Positions 7,801-15,881 of a stretch of DNA of 38,826 bases are shown here, one piece after another. The position numbers were made by a program, and so were the translations under genes. The stretch's first letter is position 1. Every line of letters begins with the position of its first letter. Location of the stretch: the NCBI GenBank assembly GCA_021776925.1, contig JAJFFB010000161.1:1-38826 (forward strand). Direction: 5' to 3'. Source of the stretch: Planctomycetota bacterium. GTDB lineage: Bacteria > Planctomycetota > UBA1135. The notes under the pieces were generated by a model, which was not told the origin of the DNA, made no database searches, and saw only the letters and a program-made list of their open reading frames with translations.

Positions 7801-7806
7801 GCCCAC
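7504..7806 (-). pseudogene. 5'-truncated copy of the short conserved gene at 9610-9945
   Basis: From EDMRADPHIYLVPEFEDQ to the C-terminal GFGKV this frame is about 87% identical to the intact paralogue. The normal N-terminus (LNRSAILLRPLSPFLQWLS) is missing and is replaced by repeat R translated as KNSAEFFVQGPRWFVAS. The GTG at 7806 makes a formal 100-aa frame, but fusion to repeat sequence argues for a remnant. The nucleotide differences from the paralogue include many non-synonymous changes. Confidence 0.65.
7741..7800 (-). repeat. Dispersed repeat R, copy 4 (best preserved)
   Basis: On the minus strand it begins GTAGGGCGTAAAAACTCGGC and ends GGTTTGTGGCTTCC. It contains the perfect 14-bp palindrome AACTCGGCCGAGTT at 7776-7789. 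It ends about 100 bases upstream of the subtilase start. Confidence 0.65.
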
Positions 7807-7900
7807 AAAATTCCATACCTGGCGGAATTGATGTCAAGTATTTGCCGCGGAATCGTGGTGGCTCAGACCCTGAATCCGGCACTTCTGCTAGCCTCCAGAC

Positions 7901-9391
7901 ATGTTCCTTGCACTTCTTACCCCCCTAATTGCATCGGCGGCCCTCCCTCAGGAGCCGCTGCCCCACTTTGAGAACCAACCCGGTGTCCTGGAATTGTCCG
8001 GTCGCATGATCGCGCGTCCGATTCAGGATGATCCTGTGGCCCGAGCCGCTGCTCGTGCCGAGGTCGAACCCTGGGTAATTCGCGAGTACTCAAAGGTCGA
8101 CGAACTCATCCTTCAAGTTCCTGAAGGCATGGATGAGAACCATTTTGCCGCCCAGTTGGTGGCATCGGCGGAATGGGAATACGTGCATCCTGATTGGATC
8201 TGCTATCCGATCGACACGCCCGATGATCCACTGTTCGGAAACCAATGGCACCACGCCACCATCCAATCCGAGTTGGCCTGGGATTTGATCAACAGCGCTT
8301 CAGGGCGCATTGCCGGCTGGACGGATACCGGTGTCGATTTAGGCCATCCCGATCTGGCGGCTTCTCTGCTTCCCGGTTACAACGCGGTCGATCGACTCAC
8401 GCAAGCGCAAGGCGGCGATCTGCAGGACATTAATGGTCATGGCACTTTGACCGGCGGGACCATCGGCGCGATCGGCAACAACAACCTTGGTGTGGCCGGT
8501 GCATGTTGGGACATCCAGTTGCTGCCGGTGCGAGTCTCCAACCTATCCAGCGGAGGTGCCTACCTTTCCGACCTGGAACATGGCGCGCGTTGGGCGGTTG
8601 AAAATGGCGCGACCACCATCAGTGCAAGTTACAGCGGAGTCGAGAATGCCTCGATTCAAACCACTGGCGCCTATGTGCGCTCCCTCGGCGGTTTGTACTT
8701 CTACGCCGCTGGCAACTCAAGTGCCAATCACAGTGGCTTTGATTGGGCGGATGTTGTTGTGGTTGGAGCCACCGACCAAATTGACGATCGGGCTTCCTTC
8801 TCCAGTTTTGGCCGTGGAGTTGACCTGACATCGCCGGGCGTCAGCATTTGGACGACCGCTCTCGGTGGCGGCTTCAATGCCTATTCAGGAACCAGTTTGT
8901 CGACACCCTTGGCCAATGGAGTTGCCGCTTTGATGTGGGCAGCAAACCCATACCTCGACACCTACCAGATCGAAATGCGCCTGTACGAATCCTGCGATGA
9001 CCTCGGTGCGCCAGGCGAAGACGATGTGTTTGGTTGGGGCCGTACCAACATGAACCAGGCGGTGCACGCAGCGGTGGAAGGTAATATGGAGTTGACCGCT
9101 CCGGTGCTCCATCAGGACAGCATTGAAACGCTCACGGTTAGTGGTGCACCACCTTCAACCAGGGTCTACCTGGCCTATTCGCTTGCCGGTCCGGGAACTA
9201 CGCCGATCCCGGCGCTGCTAACGGTAATGGGCATTGCTTCACCCATTCAAGCGGCCACTGCAATGTCCAATGGCAGCGGCGACGTCAGCATGTCGAAATA
9301 CATACCTGGTGGAACCGCAGGCACCATCGTGTGGATTCAAGCCATCGCCAGTGGCGATACTTCAGATGTTGAGATGCGCGTAATCCAATAA
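7901..9391 (+). CDS. Secreted subtilisin-like serine protease (peptidase S8)
   Basis: The 496-residue protein is an exported endopeptidase. A short signal peptide (MFLALLTPLIASAAL) is followed by a propeptide-like region to about residue 105. In the S8 domain, all catalytic motifs are present: Asp142 in WTDTGVDLGHPDL, His180 in NGHGTLTGG, the oxyanion Asn272 in AAGNSS and Ser332 in YSGTSLSTPLANG. From about residue 390 a beta-rich C-terminal domain follows (TAPVLHQDSIETLTVSGAPP up to GTIVWIQAIASGDTSDVEM), of a kind also seen at the ends of the proteins at 19038-20666 and 21547-23256; a surface-attachment or sorting role is inference. ATG 7901 is the natural start because it gives the signal peptide. 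The gene stands alone between mobile fragments. Confidence 0.93.
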   Translation: MFLALLTPLIASAALPQEPLPHFENQPGVLELSGRMIARPIQDDPVARAAARAEVEPWVIREYSKVDELILQVPEGMDENHFAAQLVASAEWEYVHPDWICYPIDTPDDPLFGNQWHHATIQSELAWDLINSASGRIAGWTDTGVDLGHPDLAASLLPGYNAVDRLTQAQGGDLQDINGHGTLTGGTIGAIGNNNLGVAGACWDIQLLPVRVSNLSSGGAYLSDLEHGARWAVENGATTISASYSGVENASIQTTGAYVRSLGGLYFYAAGNSSANHSGFDWADVVVVGATDQIDDRASFSSFGRGVDLTSPGVSIWTTALGGGFNAYSGTSLSTPLANGVAALMWAANPYLDTYQIEMRLYESCDDLGAPGEDDVFGWGRTNMNQAVHAAVEGNMELTAPVLHQDSIETLTVSGAPPSTRVYLAYSLAGPGTTPIPALLTVMGIASPIQAATAMSNGSGDVSMSKYIPGGTAGTIVWIQAIASGDTSDVEMRVIQ

Positions 9392-9408
9392 GGCAGTATG
9401 TACGGTGG

Positions 9409-9547
9409 CTGTCCCTCCCGAAATCCTTGTCCGCTATGGTTTGGACAAGATTCGGCTGGGCCGGGGCATGAGAGGTTCGCACCGACATCTTCTGTCGCGT
9501 TGCCTGTGCGGACCTCACCCGTGCGTATTTGGGCTTTTCCAATTCCA
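9409..9547 (+). repeat. Remnant of an IS end related to 438-577
   Basis: Starts CTGTCCCTCCCGAAA and contains GAGGTTCGCACCGACATCTT and CTGTCGCGTTGCCTG, matching 496-535 with few changes; overall similarity to 438-577 is about 75%. It is a solo end fragment with no transposase reading frame and lies directly downstream of the subtilase stop. Confidence 0.7.
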
Positions 9548-9609
9548 GAGCGTAGTGACCGAAAATTCAGCCGAGGATTTGAATGGGCAAACATTGGGTT
9601 GCTGGCTGC

Positions 9610-9945
9610 CTAAACAAGCGAGACTTCACCGAAACCCATGTCTTCAACCGTGGTGAAGGTCTCGATTTCGAACCACTCAAGGAACATCTTCAGTGTTCGG
9701 TTGGGCGGCCAGCCGGAATCGTCCACCAGCCAGCCTTCGAGTGCTTCCTCGAACAATTCTGCCCAACAGGATTTCACCACCGCATCGCGAGAGGCCTGGT
9801 CCTCGAATTCAGGGACAAGATAAATGTGTGGATCCGCCCGCATATCTTCAATGACGGTTTTCGCAAGTCCTTCCATGTCGTCCAGCGACAGCCACTGCAA
9901 GAAGGGGCTCAACGGCCGGAGAAGGATGGCAGAGCGATTCAACAT
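9610..9945 (-). CDS. Short conserved protein of unknown function, passenger gene
   Basis: The 111-residue product starts MLNRSAILLRPLSPFLQWLS and continues DPHIYLVPEFEDQ, AELFEEALEGWLVDDSGWPP, RTLKMFLEWFEIETFTTVED. From memory this pattern (LNRSAxxxxPxxPFLxW, YLVPE, FEExLxxW, WPxxRTxxMFxxWF) belongs to a widespread, uncharacterised family of about 100 residues; no function is known to me. It is acidic and aromatic-rich, with no signal peptide or membrane segment. It lies inside terminal inverted repeats, 11 bases downstream of the transposase remnant on the same strand, and a truncated copy exists at 7504-7806. That duplication inside related mobile ends suggests cargo. Confidence 0.72.
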   Translation of the reverse strand: MLNRSAILLRPLSPFLQWLSLDDMEGLAKTVIEDMRADPHIYLVPEFEDQASRDAVVKSCWAELFEEALEGWLVDDSGWPPNRTLKMFLEWFEIETFTTVEDMGFGEVSLV

Positions 9946-9956
9946 GTCCGCTCAAT

Positions 9957-10110
9957 CTACGCTGCCCGCTTGTGGAAGCGCAACAAGCCACCCAAACGCT
10001 CTCTACAAACCACACCGCCGGCTGACCTGCCGCCGCCGATTGGTTGGATCAACTCGTTTCCAAGGCCCTGGTGATTGCGTTCCTCATGGTAGTGGCCCAG
10101 ATACTCAATC
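9957..10110 (-). pseudogene. C-terminal fragment of an integrase-core transposase
   Basis: On the minus strand the sequence reads EYLGHYHEERNHQGLGNELI and then VVCRERLGGLLRFHKRAA before the stop at 9957. This is the typical end of rve-type transposases (YHxERxHQGLGN, CRERLGGLL). The frame is open up to 10154 but is not transposase-like above about 10110, and the catalytic residues are gone. It differs from the rve transposase at 582-4680, so at least two rve-type IS lineages have visited this region. Confidence 0.8.
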
Positions 10111-10475
10111 GTGTGCTGTTGGAGTCGATTGAGCCAGCCCGCAGCCGACGCCATGAGAACTTGGAATGGAAACGTCCCGATCGGCCTTCTTCAAGTCGTG
10201 TCCCTCGTAACCGGCTGGGGGATAGGCTGATGTGTCCGCTCGCCATGGCTCAGAATGAGCTTGGCTGGGTTTTCGGACACTACGAGCCTGTGATTAGCAA
10301 AGAGGATGTCGGGACAACGGTCCTGGCACAGGAGACTCACCTGGGAAGTGGGCCCGGATCTGTGTGTCACACCGAAGGTGATGGACAGCCGTGGGGCGAA
10401 TCCGTAGCTTTGAGGAATCGGCGGCGTTCATTGCATTCGATTACAAACCCACCGAGACCTGAGCTTCATCATCCA

Positions 10476-13445
10476 TTGGGGATTCCTTCACCGACGTCAC
10501 GGATTTTTATCGCTCTGCTCCTAGCGTCCCTCGTCCAGCTTGGCTGTACGCAGGGCGAGATCATCGTTCATGGCGATTCGGTGGAGACAAAAACTTCGTC
10601 CCGGTACGACGACCGGCTTTCGCCCATTGAGTTTGCCGACCCGCCGGTCCATTCGCGGCCCGGTTCGTTTTGGGACTGGCTGAACGGGTCGATGAGCAGG
10701 GAGCAAATCACGCGGGATCTGGAAGCAATGAAACGCGGCGGCATGCGCGGCGGCGAGATTTGGGACGTGGCTGCCTACGCCGATCCTGATGGGCGGGTGC
10801 CTGCCGGGCCGGCGTTCCTTGGGCCGGAATCTACTCGCTTGATGGTACATGCGATTCGCGAGGCCGATCGGCTCGGCTTGGAGATCGGGGTGGTGGCCTC
10901 AAGCGGTTGGAATGCGGGCGGTTCCTGGATCCCCCCGGAACACGCTGGGAAGGGGCTCTACTACTCGACGACCAGCGTGACCGGGCCGGGCAAATTCAAT
11001 GGCGACCTGCCCATGCCGGAGCTGCCGAAGCTCTGTCCCCGGGACCAGGACGGCAAGCCGATCTATCTTCGCGAGGTGGCGGTGCTGGCCGTGCCCCACC
11101 ACGGTTCCAAAACGATCGCCGATGTCGATCGGGTTCTTGATCTCTCATCCATGACCGATGCCGATGGAACTCTGCGTTGGAATGCGCCTGAAGGCGATTG
11201 GACCGTCCTTCGTTTTGTCTGCACGAACCATGGACAGCAGTTGATCGTGCCAAGTCCGGATTCGGGCGGACCGATGATCGACTTCTTCGACTCTGGGGCC
11301 ACCGAGTTTCATCTGAATCACATGGTCACCACGATCCTCAAGGAATTGGGGAAGGCATCGTTTGAGGGAACGAGCTTCAAGACCCTGGAGTTCGACAGCA
11401 TGGAACTCGACGGATTCACGCCCTGGAACGATTCGATGGCCGATGCGTTCCAGCGGCGGGTCGGCTATCCGGTCCTCCGCTATCTGCCCCTATTGGCCGG
11501 TTGGAAACTGGCGGATCAGGACCTCCATGAGCGCTTCCTTTACGACTGGCGCAAGATGGTGAGCGACCGCCTGATCGATTCACATTACGTGACCGGCCGG
11601 AAGTTTCTCGAAGCCTATGGCGTGAAACTGATCGCCGAGTCGGGCGGACCGGGGCCGCCGATCTGGGATTCGAATCCGGTGGACGGTATCAGGGCGCTCG
11701 GGGCGGTCGATATTCCGCGCGGTGAATTCTGGATCCGGCATCGCGGGATCTTCCTGATCAAGGAAATCGCGTCCGCCGCGCACGTCTATGACAAACGCCT
11801 TGTCGATGCGGAATCGTTCACCACCTGGCGTCGCTGGGTCGACGGGCCGTTGAATCACAAGAAGATCGCCGATCGCGCCCTGTGCGAAGGCTTGAATTGT
11901 TTCTCGTTCCACACCTTCGCCAGTTCGCCACCGGAGGCGGGACTGCCCGGTTGGGCCTATCACGCCGGCACCGACATCAATCCGACGGCGACCTGGTGGC
12001 CGATGGTGCGTGCGTTGACCGACTACCTGGCCCGCTGTTCCCACATGCTTCGGCAAGGTTGGTTCGTGGCTGACGTCTGCTATTACTATGGGGATCAGGC
12101 ACCGAACTTTTATCCGCTGCTGTGCAATGTTCCTGAACATCCCTTGTTGGATGGTCTTCATCCGGGGTACGACTATGACGTCTGTTCTTCGCAGGTTATC
12201 CTTGAACGGATGCGCGTTGAAGAGGGCCGGATCGTGCTGCCGGATGGCATGAGTTACTCGGCGTTGGTGCTGCCCGAGCAAGACCATATCCCTGCAGCTG
12301 TGCTCGAACGGATCCGTGATCTGATAGCCGACGGGGCCACCGTGATCGCCCATCAACGCCCGACGCGTGCCCCCGGCCTGCAGGATCATGAAAAGGAATC
12401 CAAGACGGTGGGTCGATTGGCCGAGGAGCTTTGGGGGCGGGAGATATCTTCGGGGCCACTCGGCAGGGGACGGTTCATGGTCACCACCGATCGGAGCGGG
12501 GCTCTCCGAGAAATTGGGGTCGGCGAGGATTTCAAAATCGTTGGACGCACGGAAAATGACCTGGGGCCCTTGGACTTCATTCATCGCAGAACCACGGATG
12601 ATGATTTCTATTTCGTCCGCAACAAAACGAGGGAAGCGCTATTCCTGACCTGCCGGTTCCGGATTGCGGCGGAGGCCACCGGTCAGTCACCGGAATTCTG
12701 GTGGCCCCAATCAGGAACCCGAAGTGCTTGCCCGGATTGGAAAACCGTCGAAAACGGCTATACCGAACTTCCGCTGGAGCTTGGGCCGCTGGGATCGGTG
12801 TTTGTCGTCTTTCGGAAAACGGGCCCAGGTTCTGATCCGCCGCTTGATCCCCTGGCAATCGAGACTTTTGCCGCGGCGGAGGCTCCCGCGAGTATGACCC
12901 TCACCGGCCCCTGGCAAGTCGAATTCCCCGAGGGATGGGGCGCGCCGCTTGAAGCGACATTCCCCAAGCTGCAGAGCTGGACCGAGTCCAAGGATGAGGG
13001 GATCCGCTTCTTCTCCGGAATCGCCACCTATCAAAAGTCCTTCGATGTCCCGGAATCGTTGGCCGAGAAAGAGCGACTCTTCCTTCAACTGGGTGACCTC
13101 GCCGAGATTGCCGAAGTCACCCTCAACGGCAGTCGGCTCGGACTCGTCTGGTTGCCTCCCTATCGGATCGAAATCACCCGCGCGATTCGGGTCGGAGCGA
13201 ATACGCTGGAGATACGGATCGCAAACCTCTGGGCCAACCGGCTGAACGGCGATTCGTTGCTGCCCGAGTCAGCTCGCTTCACACGAAGCAATCTTGACCG
13301 GATGCAAACCGATCCGACCTCGGACAGTTCATACGGCCGGATTCCCAACGGAAAAACCCGACCCGTTTACAGCGAGATTCCACCGCTCATGAAATCGGGC
13401 CTGCTCGGCCCGGTGCAAATCATCACCCCCGAGGTAGGGGAGTAG
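10476..13445 (+). CDS. GH106-type alpha-L-rhamnosidase-like glycoside hydrolase
   Basis: The frame is open from 10044, but its first 144 codons lie over mobile-element DNA and do not look like protein. TTG 10476 gives a 989-residue product with a hydrophobic export signal (SRIFIALLLASLVQLGC); the Cys might be lipidated, although Q-L-G before it is not a standard lipobox. The body fits GH106: PGSFWDWLNGSMSREQITRD, MKRGGMRGGEIWD, GVVASSGWNAGGSWI, a region with EFDSMELDGFTPW and RVGYPVLRYLPLL, and at the C-terminus a beta-sandwich (about 860-960) with YQKSFDVPE and AEVTLNGSRLGLVWLPPYRI. GH106 enzymes release L-rhamnose from plant or algal polysaccharides; the substrate here is inference. It ends 8 bases from the end of the convergent S9 peptidase gene. 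Confidence 0.82.
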   Translation: MGIPSPTSRIFIALLLASLVQLGCTQGEIIVHGDSVETKTSSRYDDRLSPIEFADPPVHSRPGSFWDWLNGSMSREQITRDLEAMKRGGMRGGEIWDVAAYADPDGRVPAGPAFLGPESTRLMVHAIREADRLGLEIGVVASSGWNAGGSWIPPEHAGKGLYYSTTSVTGPGKFNGDLPMPELPKLCPRDQDGKPIYLREVAVLAVPHHGSKTIADVDRVLDLSSMTDADGTLRWNAPEGDWTVLRFVCTNHGQQLIVPSPDSGGPMIDFFDSGATEFHLNHMVTTILKELGKASFEGTSFKTLEFDSMELDGFTPWNDSMADAFQRRVGYPVLRYLPLLAGWKLADQDLHERFLYDWRKMVSDRLIDSHYVTGRKFLEAYGVKLIAESGGPGPPIWDSNPVDGIRALGAVDIPRGEFWIRHRGIFLIKEIASAAHVYDKRLVDAESFTTWRRWVDGPLNHKKIADRALCEGLNCFSFHTFASSPPEAGLPGWAYHAGTDINPTATWWPMVRALTDYLARCSHMLRQGWFVADVCYYYGDQAPNFYPLLCNVPEHPLLDGLHPGYDYDVCSSQVILERMRVEEGRIVLPDGMSYSALVLPEQDHIPAAVLERIRDLIADGATVIAHQRPTRAPGLQDHEKESKTVGRLAEELWGREISSGPLGRGRFMVTTDRSGALREIGVGEDFKIVGRTENDLGPLDFIHRRTTDDDFYFVRNKTREALFLTCRFRIAAEATGQSPEFWWPQSGTRSACPDWKTVENGYTELPLELGPLGSVFVVFRKTGPGSDPPLDPLAIETFAAAEAPASMTLTGPWQVEFPEGWGAPLEATFPKLQSWTESKDEGIRFFSGIATYQKSFDVPESLAEKERLFLQLGDLAEIAEVTLNGSRLGLVWLPPYRIEITRAIRVGANTLEIRIANLWANRLNGDSLLPESARFTRSNLDRMQTDPTSDSSYGRIPNGKTRPVYSEIPPLMKSGLLGPVQIITPEVGE

Positions 13446-13453
13446 AAGAACCA

Positions 13454-15505
13454 TCAGCGCGGCCCGGGTGCCAGATGATCGAGCCAATAGCGGACCATGT
13501 GCATGCGCATATGAACCACAGTGCCCGGGCCTTCGCGCAGGCCGTGGCGGCGATGGGGGTAGCTCATGTAGTCGAAGGGTTTGCCGAGTTCGATCAGCCG
13601 ATCGACCAGGCCTTCGATGATCTGCACGTGCGTGTTGAGCTCGCCCGTTCCGTGGATGATCAGCAGCTTGCCCTGCAGGCCTTCTGCGAAGTGGAGCGGC
13701 GCCGAGTTGTGGTAACCCTCGGGGTTGGTCTCGCGCGTTTCCATGTAGATCTCCTGAAACCATGCGTTGTAGAGCCACGGCTGCGGCTTGGCCGCCACGG
13801 CGATCCCGACGTGGTAGACGTCCGGCTTGCGGAACATGGCGTTGAGGGTGTTGGAGCCACCGCCGCTCCAGCCCCAGATGCCGACACGCTCGGTGTCCAC
13901 GTAGGAACGCGTGCGCGCGAGTTCGTGCACTGCCGCCGCCTGTTCCTTGGTTGAAAGCGGCCCCAGACTGCCGAAACAGGCGCGGCGCCAGGCGGCTCCC
14001 TTCGGTGCGGGCGTGCCGCGATTGTCGATCGACACCACGATGTATCCGAGGTCGGCGACTACGCGGTGGTAGTGGGCTTGTGACTGCCCCCAGGCGTCGA
14101 GCACGGTCTGCGCGTGCGGCTCGCCGTACACGTAGACGAGCAGCGGATACTTGCGCGAAGGGTCGAAGTCGCGAGGCTTGATCATCCAGGCGTCAACGGT
14201 GACGTCGCCAGGAAGCTCGAGTTGCAGGAACTCGGTGGGGTGTACGATCACTTCTTCCGCGCGTGCATGAAGATCTGCGCGATCACTGAGCATGCGCACC
14301 TGTTTGTGATCGGGCAGCGAAATCAGTTCCGTGACCGGCGGTGCGTCGAAGCTCGAGTAGGTGTGGAAGGCCCACTTGCCGCCGGGCGCGATGTCGTAGT
14401 CGTGGGTGCCCGTTTGGCCCACTGGTGTGACAGGGGCCGGGGTCTTCGAGCCATCGAGTGGCACGCGGTACAGGTACTTCTGCGTGGCGTTTTCGGGCGA
14501 GGCATAGAAGTAGAACCACCCGTCGGCCTGGTCGACCTGCGCGCGGGCAATGATGTCGTAGCCCTCGGGCGTCAGCGTCGCGAGCAAGGCGCCGTCGCGC
14601 GCGTGGAGGAAAGCTTGGCGCCAGCCTTCCCGTTCACTCAGCACCAGAAAGGCCGCGCCATCGTCAAGCCAAGTCAGGCCGGAATTTGTGCCGTAGCTGG
14701 CGACGACCCATGCGGGGTCGCTTTCATGAAAGATGCGCGTCAGTTCGCCGGTGCCGGCGTCGGCCAGCAGGAACTCGCGCTCGTCGCGGAAGCGGCTCAG
14801 CTTTTCGATCAGCAGTTCATCGGAGTTCGGGGTCCACTCCACCTGCCCCAGGTAGTAGCCCTCCGGTGGCGCTTGCAGATCCAGCCAGCGGACCTCGCCG
14901 CCCTCCGCGGCCACGACGCCGATTCGTAGCGAGGTGATTGTTCCGCCTACGCGCGCGAACCGGTCCTCGGTCACCTCCGGGTAGGTTGGATCGCCTGGCA
15001 CCAGGCGGGCGCGTAGCCGCACCTTGGATTGATCGGTCTCGACAAAAGCCAGCCACGTGCCGTTGGGACTCCACACCGCGCGTCCGTTGCGAATCGCCTT
15101 CGGGACAGCCGTCCGCCCGACCTGCGTACGCTTGCCACTCGCAAGGTCGCGGATCCACAGGGTGCCTCCCTGGTTCATCAGCGTGCGTTGCCCGTCCGGA
15201 GAGAGGAGGCCGCGGGGGGCTTGTTCCGCTACCGGTGCTGGAACAGAGCGCACTCCTGTGGCTGCGTCGTAGGCGACGCGGACCGGTTCCGACGAACCGG
15301 ACATGCGCTCCCGCACCGTGTAGCCGGTGCCATCGGGCAGCCACCCACCCCGGAAGGGGGTGGCGCCGAATTCATTGCGTTCGTAGATCGCACGGATGCG
15401 CGCCTCGGCTTGCGCGAGGACCTCGGGCGAGGACTGCGCCGTGACGGGGGGGGTAGAACCGGCAATGCCAACCAAAAGAGTGAGAGCAAGGGAGAAGGCG
15501 TTCAT
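13454..15505 (-). CDS. S9-family prolyl oligopeptidase / dipeptidyl-peptidase IV-like protein
   Basis: ATG 15505 gives a 683-residue product with signal peptide MNAFSLALTLLVGIAG; a longer frame to 15610 would bury it. Residues about 40-420 form the DPP-IV-type beta-propeller (LSPDGQRTLMNQGG, WSPNGTWLAFVETD, FYFYASPENATQKYLYRVPL). The alpha/beta hydrolase domain follows with the nucleophile Ser547 in GWSGGGS and the His654 in RRHGLREG. The family usually has Asp in the GTxDDNVH motif. Here the text is GTGELNTH, which places Glu622 at the catalytic Asp position. It may be a slower or altered enzyme, or a subfamily trait. It would cleave peptides N-terminally in the periplasm or outside. Confidence 0.9.
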   Translation of the reverse strand: MNAFSLALTLLVGIAGSTPPVTAQSSPEVLAQAEARIRAIYERNEFGATPFRGGWLPDGTGYTVRERMSGSSEPVRVAYDAATGVRSVPAPVAEQAPRGLLSPDGQRTLMNQGGTLWIRDLASGKRTQVGRTAVPKAIRNGRAVWSPNGTWLAFVETDQSKVRLRARLVPGDPTYPEVTEDRFARVGGTITSLRIGVVAAEGGEVRWLDLQAPPEGYYLGQVEWTPNSDELLIEKLSRFRDEREFLLADAGTGELTRIFHESDPAWVVASYGTNSGLTWLDDGAAFLVLSEREGWRQAFLHARDGALLATLTPEGYDIIARAQVDQADGWFYFYASPENATQKYLYRVPLDGSKTPAPVTPVGQTGTHDYDIAPGGKWAFHTYSSFDAPPVTELISLPDHKQVRMLSDRADLHARAEEVIVHPTEFLQLELPGDVTVDAWMIKPRDFDPSRKYPLLVYVYGEPHAQTVLDAWGQSQAHYHRVVADLGYIVVSIDNRGTPAPKGAAWRRACFGSLGPLSTKEQAAAVHELARTRSYVDTERVGIWGWSGGGSNTLNAMFRKPDVYHVGIAVAAKPQPWLYNAWFQEIYMETRETNPEGYHNSAPLHFAEGLQGKLLIIHGTGELNTHVQIIEGLVDRLIELGKPFDYMSYPHRRHGLREGPGTVVHMRMHMVRYWLDHLAPGPR

Positions 15506-15564
15506 GGCAGTGGGGCTCCGGGACAACGAGCCTACCGAGCCTACGCACGCGGCGCTTGTCGACG

Positions 15565-15792
15565 TCAGGCCTGAGAGAGCCAATCGTCCAGAGACCGATG
15601 GCCATCCCACAACTCCTTCTCGTTGCAGTCCCAGGTGCTTCCAATGAATTCACCGGGGAAGTTCCAAAAAGGATCATCTAAGCGGGCAAGGTATCGATCG
15701 GCAAAGCCCAATAATCCGAAGCCACAGCCCCCAGTGGCCCATGGTCCTAGAACTCGGCTTAATTTTCCACCCTGCCAGCTTCCCTCTCTCAT
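15565..15792 (-). CDS. Short hypothetical frame fused to repeat R
   Basis: The 75-codon frame starts inside repeat R copy 5 and continues as RYLARLDDPFWNFPGEFIGS and WDGHRSLDDWLSQA, a plausible aromatic-rich protein tail. I do not recognise it. The N-terminal third is repeat sequence, as in the truncated gene at 7504-7806, so this is probably the 3' remnant of a gene cut by, or carried with, a mobile end. It lies in the divergent gap between the S9 peptidase and the symporter. Confidence 0.25.
   Translation of the reverse strand: MREGSWQGGKLSRVLGPWATGGCGFGLLGFADRYLARLDDPFWNFPGEFIGSTWDCNEKELWDGHRSLDDWLSQA
15717..15776 (-). repeat. Dispersed repeat R, copy 5
   Basis: Contains GAAGCCACA, CAGTGGCCCATGG and TAGAACTCGGCTTAATTTT, matching copies 2 and 4 at about 70% of positions in the same orientation. 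It lies about 105 bases upstream of the symporter ATG. Confidence 0.55.
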
Positions 15793-15881
15793 CCTTGTCC
15801 TATGATGTGGAACCTGTGGAGGCGAAATCGTCTCCCTGGTTGAGTCTTGCCTTAGGAAATGACATCGATCTAGAACTTGCC

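Larger units (their letters stand above)
9552..10283 (-). mobile_element. Non-autonomous element with passenger gene and transposase remnant
   Basis: The left end GTAGTGACCGAAAATTCAGC and the reverse complement of the right end (10263-10283, GTAGTGTCCGAAAACCCAGC) match at about 18 of 21 positions. GAGC is repeated directly outside both ends (9548-9551 and 10284-10287), consistent with a 4-bp target duplication. Inside, on the minus strand, are the C-terminal end of an integrase-core transposase and a complete short conserved gene. The transposase is mostly deleted, so movement would need help from an intact relative. Confidence 0.75.

Noticed and set aside
10044-10475. N-terminal extension of the GH106 frame
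   Set aside because: It overlaps the end of the 9552-10283 mobile element and is not protein-like; the export signal starts after 10476.
11580-12584. 334-codon minus-strand frame
   Set aside because: It is antisense to the GH106 gene and shows no family motif; high GC creates long shadow frames.
14114-14929. 271-codon plus-strand frame
   Set aside because: It is antisense to the S9 peptidase, which has signal peptide and catalytic motifs in its own frame.
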